DNA from: Candidatus Aminicenantota bacterium
GTDB taxonomy: Bacteria; Acidobacteriota; Aminicenantia; UBA2199
Length of the DNA stretch: 6,065 bases
Assembly: GCA_020355945.1 (NCBI GenBank)
Contig: CP070627.1
Span: 1,921,748-1,927,812 of the forward strand
Direction: 5' to 3'
A model generated the notes under the pieces. It was not told where the DNA came from, made no database searches, and worked only from the letters and a program-made list of their open reading frames with translations. The first letter of the stretch is position 1; each line of letters opens with the position of its first letter. Below, piece after piece: positions 5,445 through 6,065 of this stretch. The translations under genes were made by a program, and so were the position numbers.

Positions 5445-6065
5445 ATGAAAAAGAGTTTATTGGTATTACTGTTGTTCTTGATGGTCAACTGCCTGGTGTT
5501 TTTATCCGGGTGCACACAAAAAAAATACCAATCCTTCCTGGGTACCGGGACCTATACGGGCGCTTACTGGCCCACCGCTGCCTGGAAAACCTGTAAACCG
5601 GAAGAAGTGGGCATGGATTCGGATAAGCTTTATAAAGTCTATGAGTACGCGGCCAACCCCGATATCAATACCTGGGGCATTGCCATTATCCGAAGAGGAT
5701 ATATCGTGGGGGAAGCTTATTTCGAGGGTTTTTCAGCCAGTTCCAGGTTTCCCAGTTACTCCATTGCCAAGAGTTTCCTGAGTTCGCTTTTCGGCATTGC
5801 CATTGATAAAAATCTGATAAAGAATATCGATGAGTTGGTAACCAAATACCTGGTGGAGTGGTTAGGGCCGGAGCATGAGCAGGAAAAGCGGCGAATGACC
5901 ATCAGGCATTTATTGACCATGTCTTCCGGCCTTGAGTGGAATGAACAAGATTATTACAGCGGCGGTCACAATGATGCGTATATTATGGGTAATACGTATG
6001 ATCACCTGGCCTATGTACTGGCGAAACCCAGTATTCATGAGCCTGGCACAGAGTGGAATTATTCC
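5445..6065 (+). CDS. Serine-hydrolase lipoprotein (class C beta-lactamase/CubicO type), 3' end cut by window
   Basis: The first 207 residues are visible, with the frame open to the last base. A basic n-region (KKS), a hydrophobic core (5-20) and the lipobox LSGC with C23 predict a signal-peptidase-II lipoprotein anchored in the envelope. The beta-lactamase/penicillin-binding-like domain begins near residue 45. It shows the catalytic SxxK motif SIAK (106-109), with S106 as nucleophile and K109 as base, then the family's usual helix RHLLTMSSGL (154-163). The window stops inside EPGTEWNYS (199-207), where Y206 is the expected catalytic tyrosine. The family includes esterases, D-aminopeptidases and nylon-oligomer hydrolases, so the substrate is open. 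The start is 6 nt behind the Sm-like gene and has only a weak Shine-Dalgarno (AGGA 14 nt upstream), which suggests translational coupling. Full length is probably about 400 residues. Confidence 0.9.
   Translation, partial: MKKSLLVLLLFLMVNCLVFLSGCTQKKYQSFLGTGTYTGAYWPTAAWKTCKPEEVGMDSDKLYKVYEYAANPDINTWGIAIIRRGYIVGEAYFEGFSASSRFPSYSIAKSFLSSLFGIAIDKNLIKNIDELVTKYLVEWLGPEHEQEKRRMTIRHLLTMSSGLEWNEQDYYSGGHNDAYIMGNTYDHLAYVLAKPSIHEPGTEWNYS

Overview
This is a bacterial chromosomal segment with intron-free genes, Shine-Dalgarno sites, sigma70-type promoters and a lipoprotein signal. Coding DNA has moderate G+C, while the intergenic DNA on the left is very A+T-rich. I cannot name the phylum. None of the protein families is restricted to one lineage, and there is no rRNA or tRNA in the window.

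Left part (1-1388). At the left edge a perfect 10-bp inverted repeat overlaps a possible promoter reading out of the window. Next, on the minus strand, is an uncharacterised 220-residue all-helical basic protein built from two copies of a module about 107 residues long. Its upstream region, and the whole gap to the next gene, is filled by an A+T-rich degenerate tandem array. The array has about 17 units of exactly 21 bp (915-1271), kept in register without any indel although almost every unit differs. The promoter of the helical-protein gene borrows its -35 box from the array edge. A 28-29 bp imperfect direct repeat brackets the gene plus array. This gene-array pair is the most unusual thing in the window.

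Middle part (1389-3341), plus strand. A membrane-anchored protein with TPR-like repeats and a C-terminal gluzincin (peptidase MA-like) domain is followed after 36 nt by a YigZ/IMPACT-family protein. They are probably co-transcribed from an extended -10 promoter just ahead of the peptidase.

Right part (3342-6065), plus strand. A near-consensus promoter (TTGACT, 17 nt, TATAGT) starts an apparent operon of three tightly packed genes with 6-nt gaps. These are a fused TMD-NBD ABC exporter with an unusually short helical subdomain, a 90-residue protein that looks like an Sm-like barrel, and a serine-hydrolase lipoprotein of the class C beta-lactamase/CubicO type. The window edge cuts the hydrolase at its catalytic tyrosine motif. 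The operon suggests export or envelope processing, but no substrate can be inferred.
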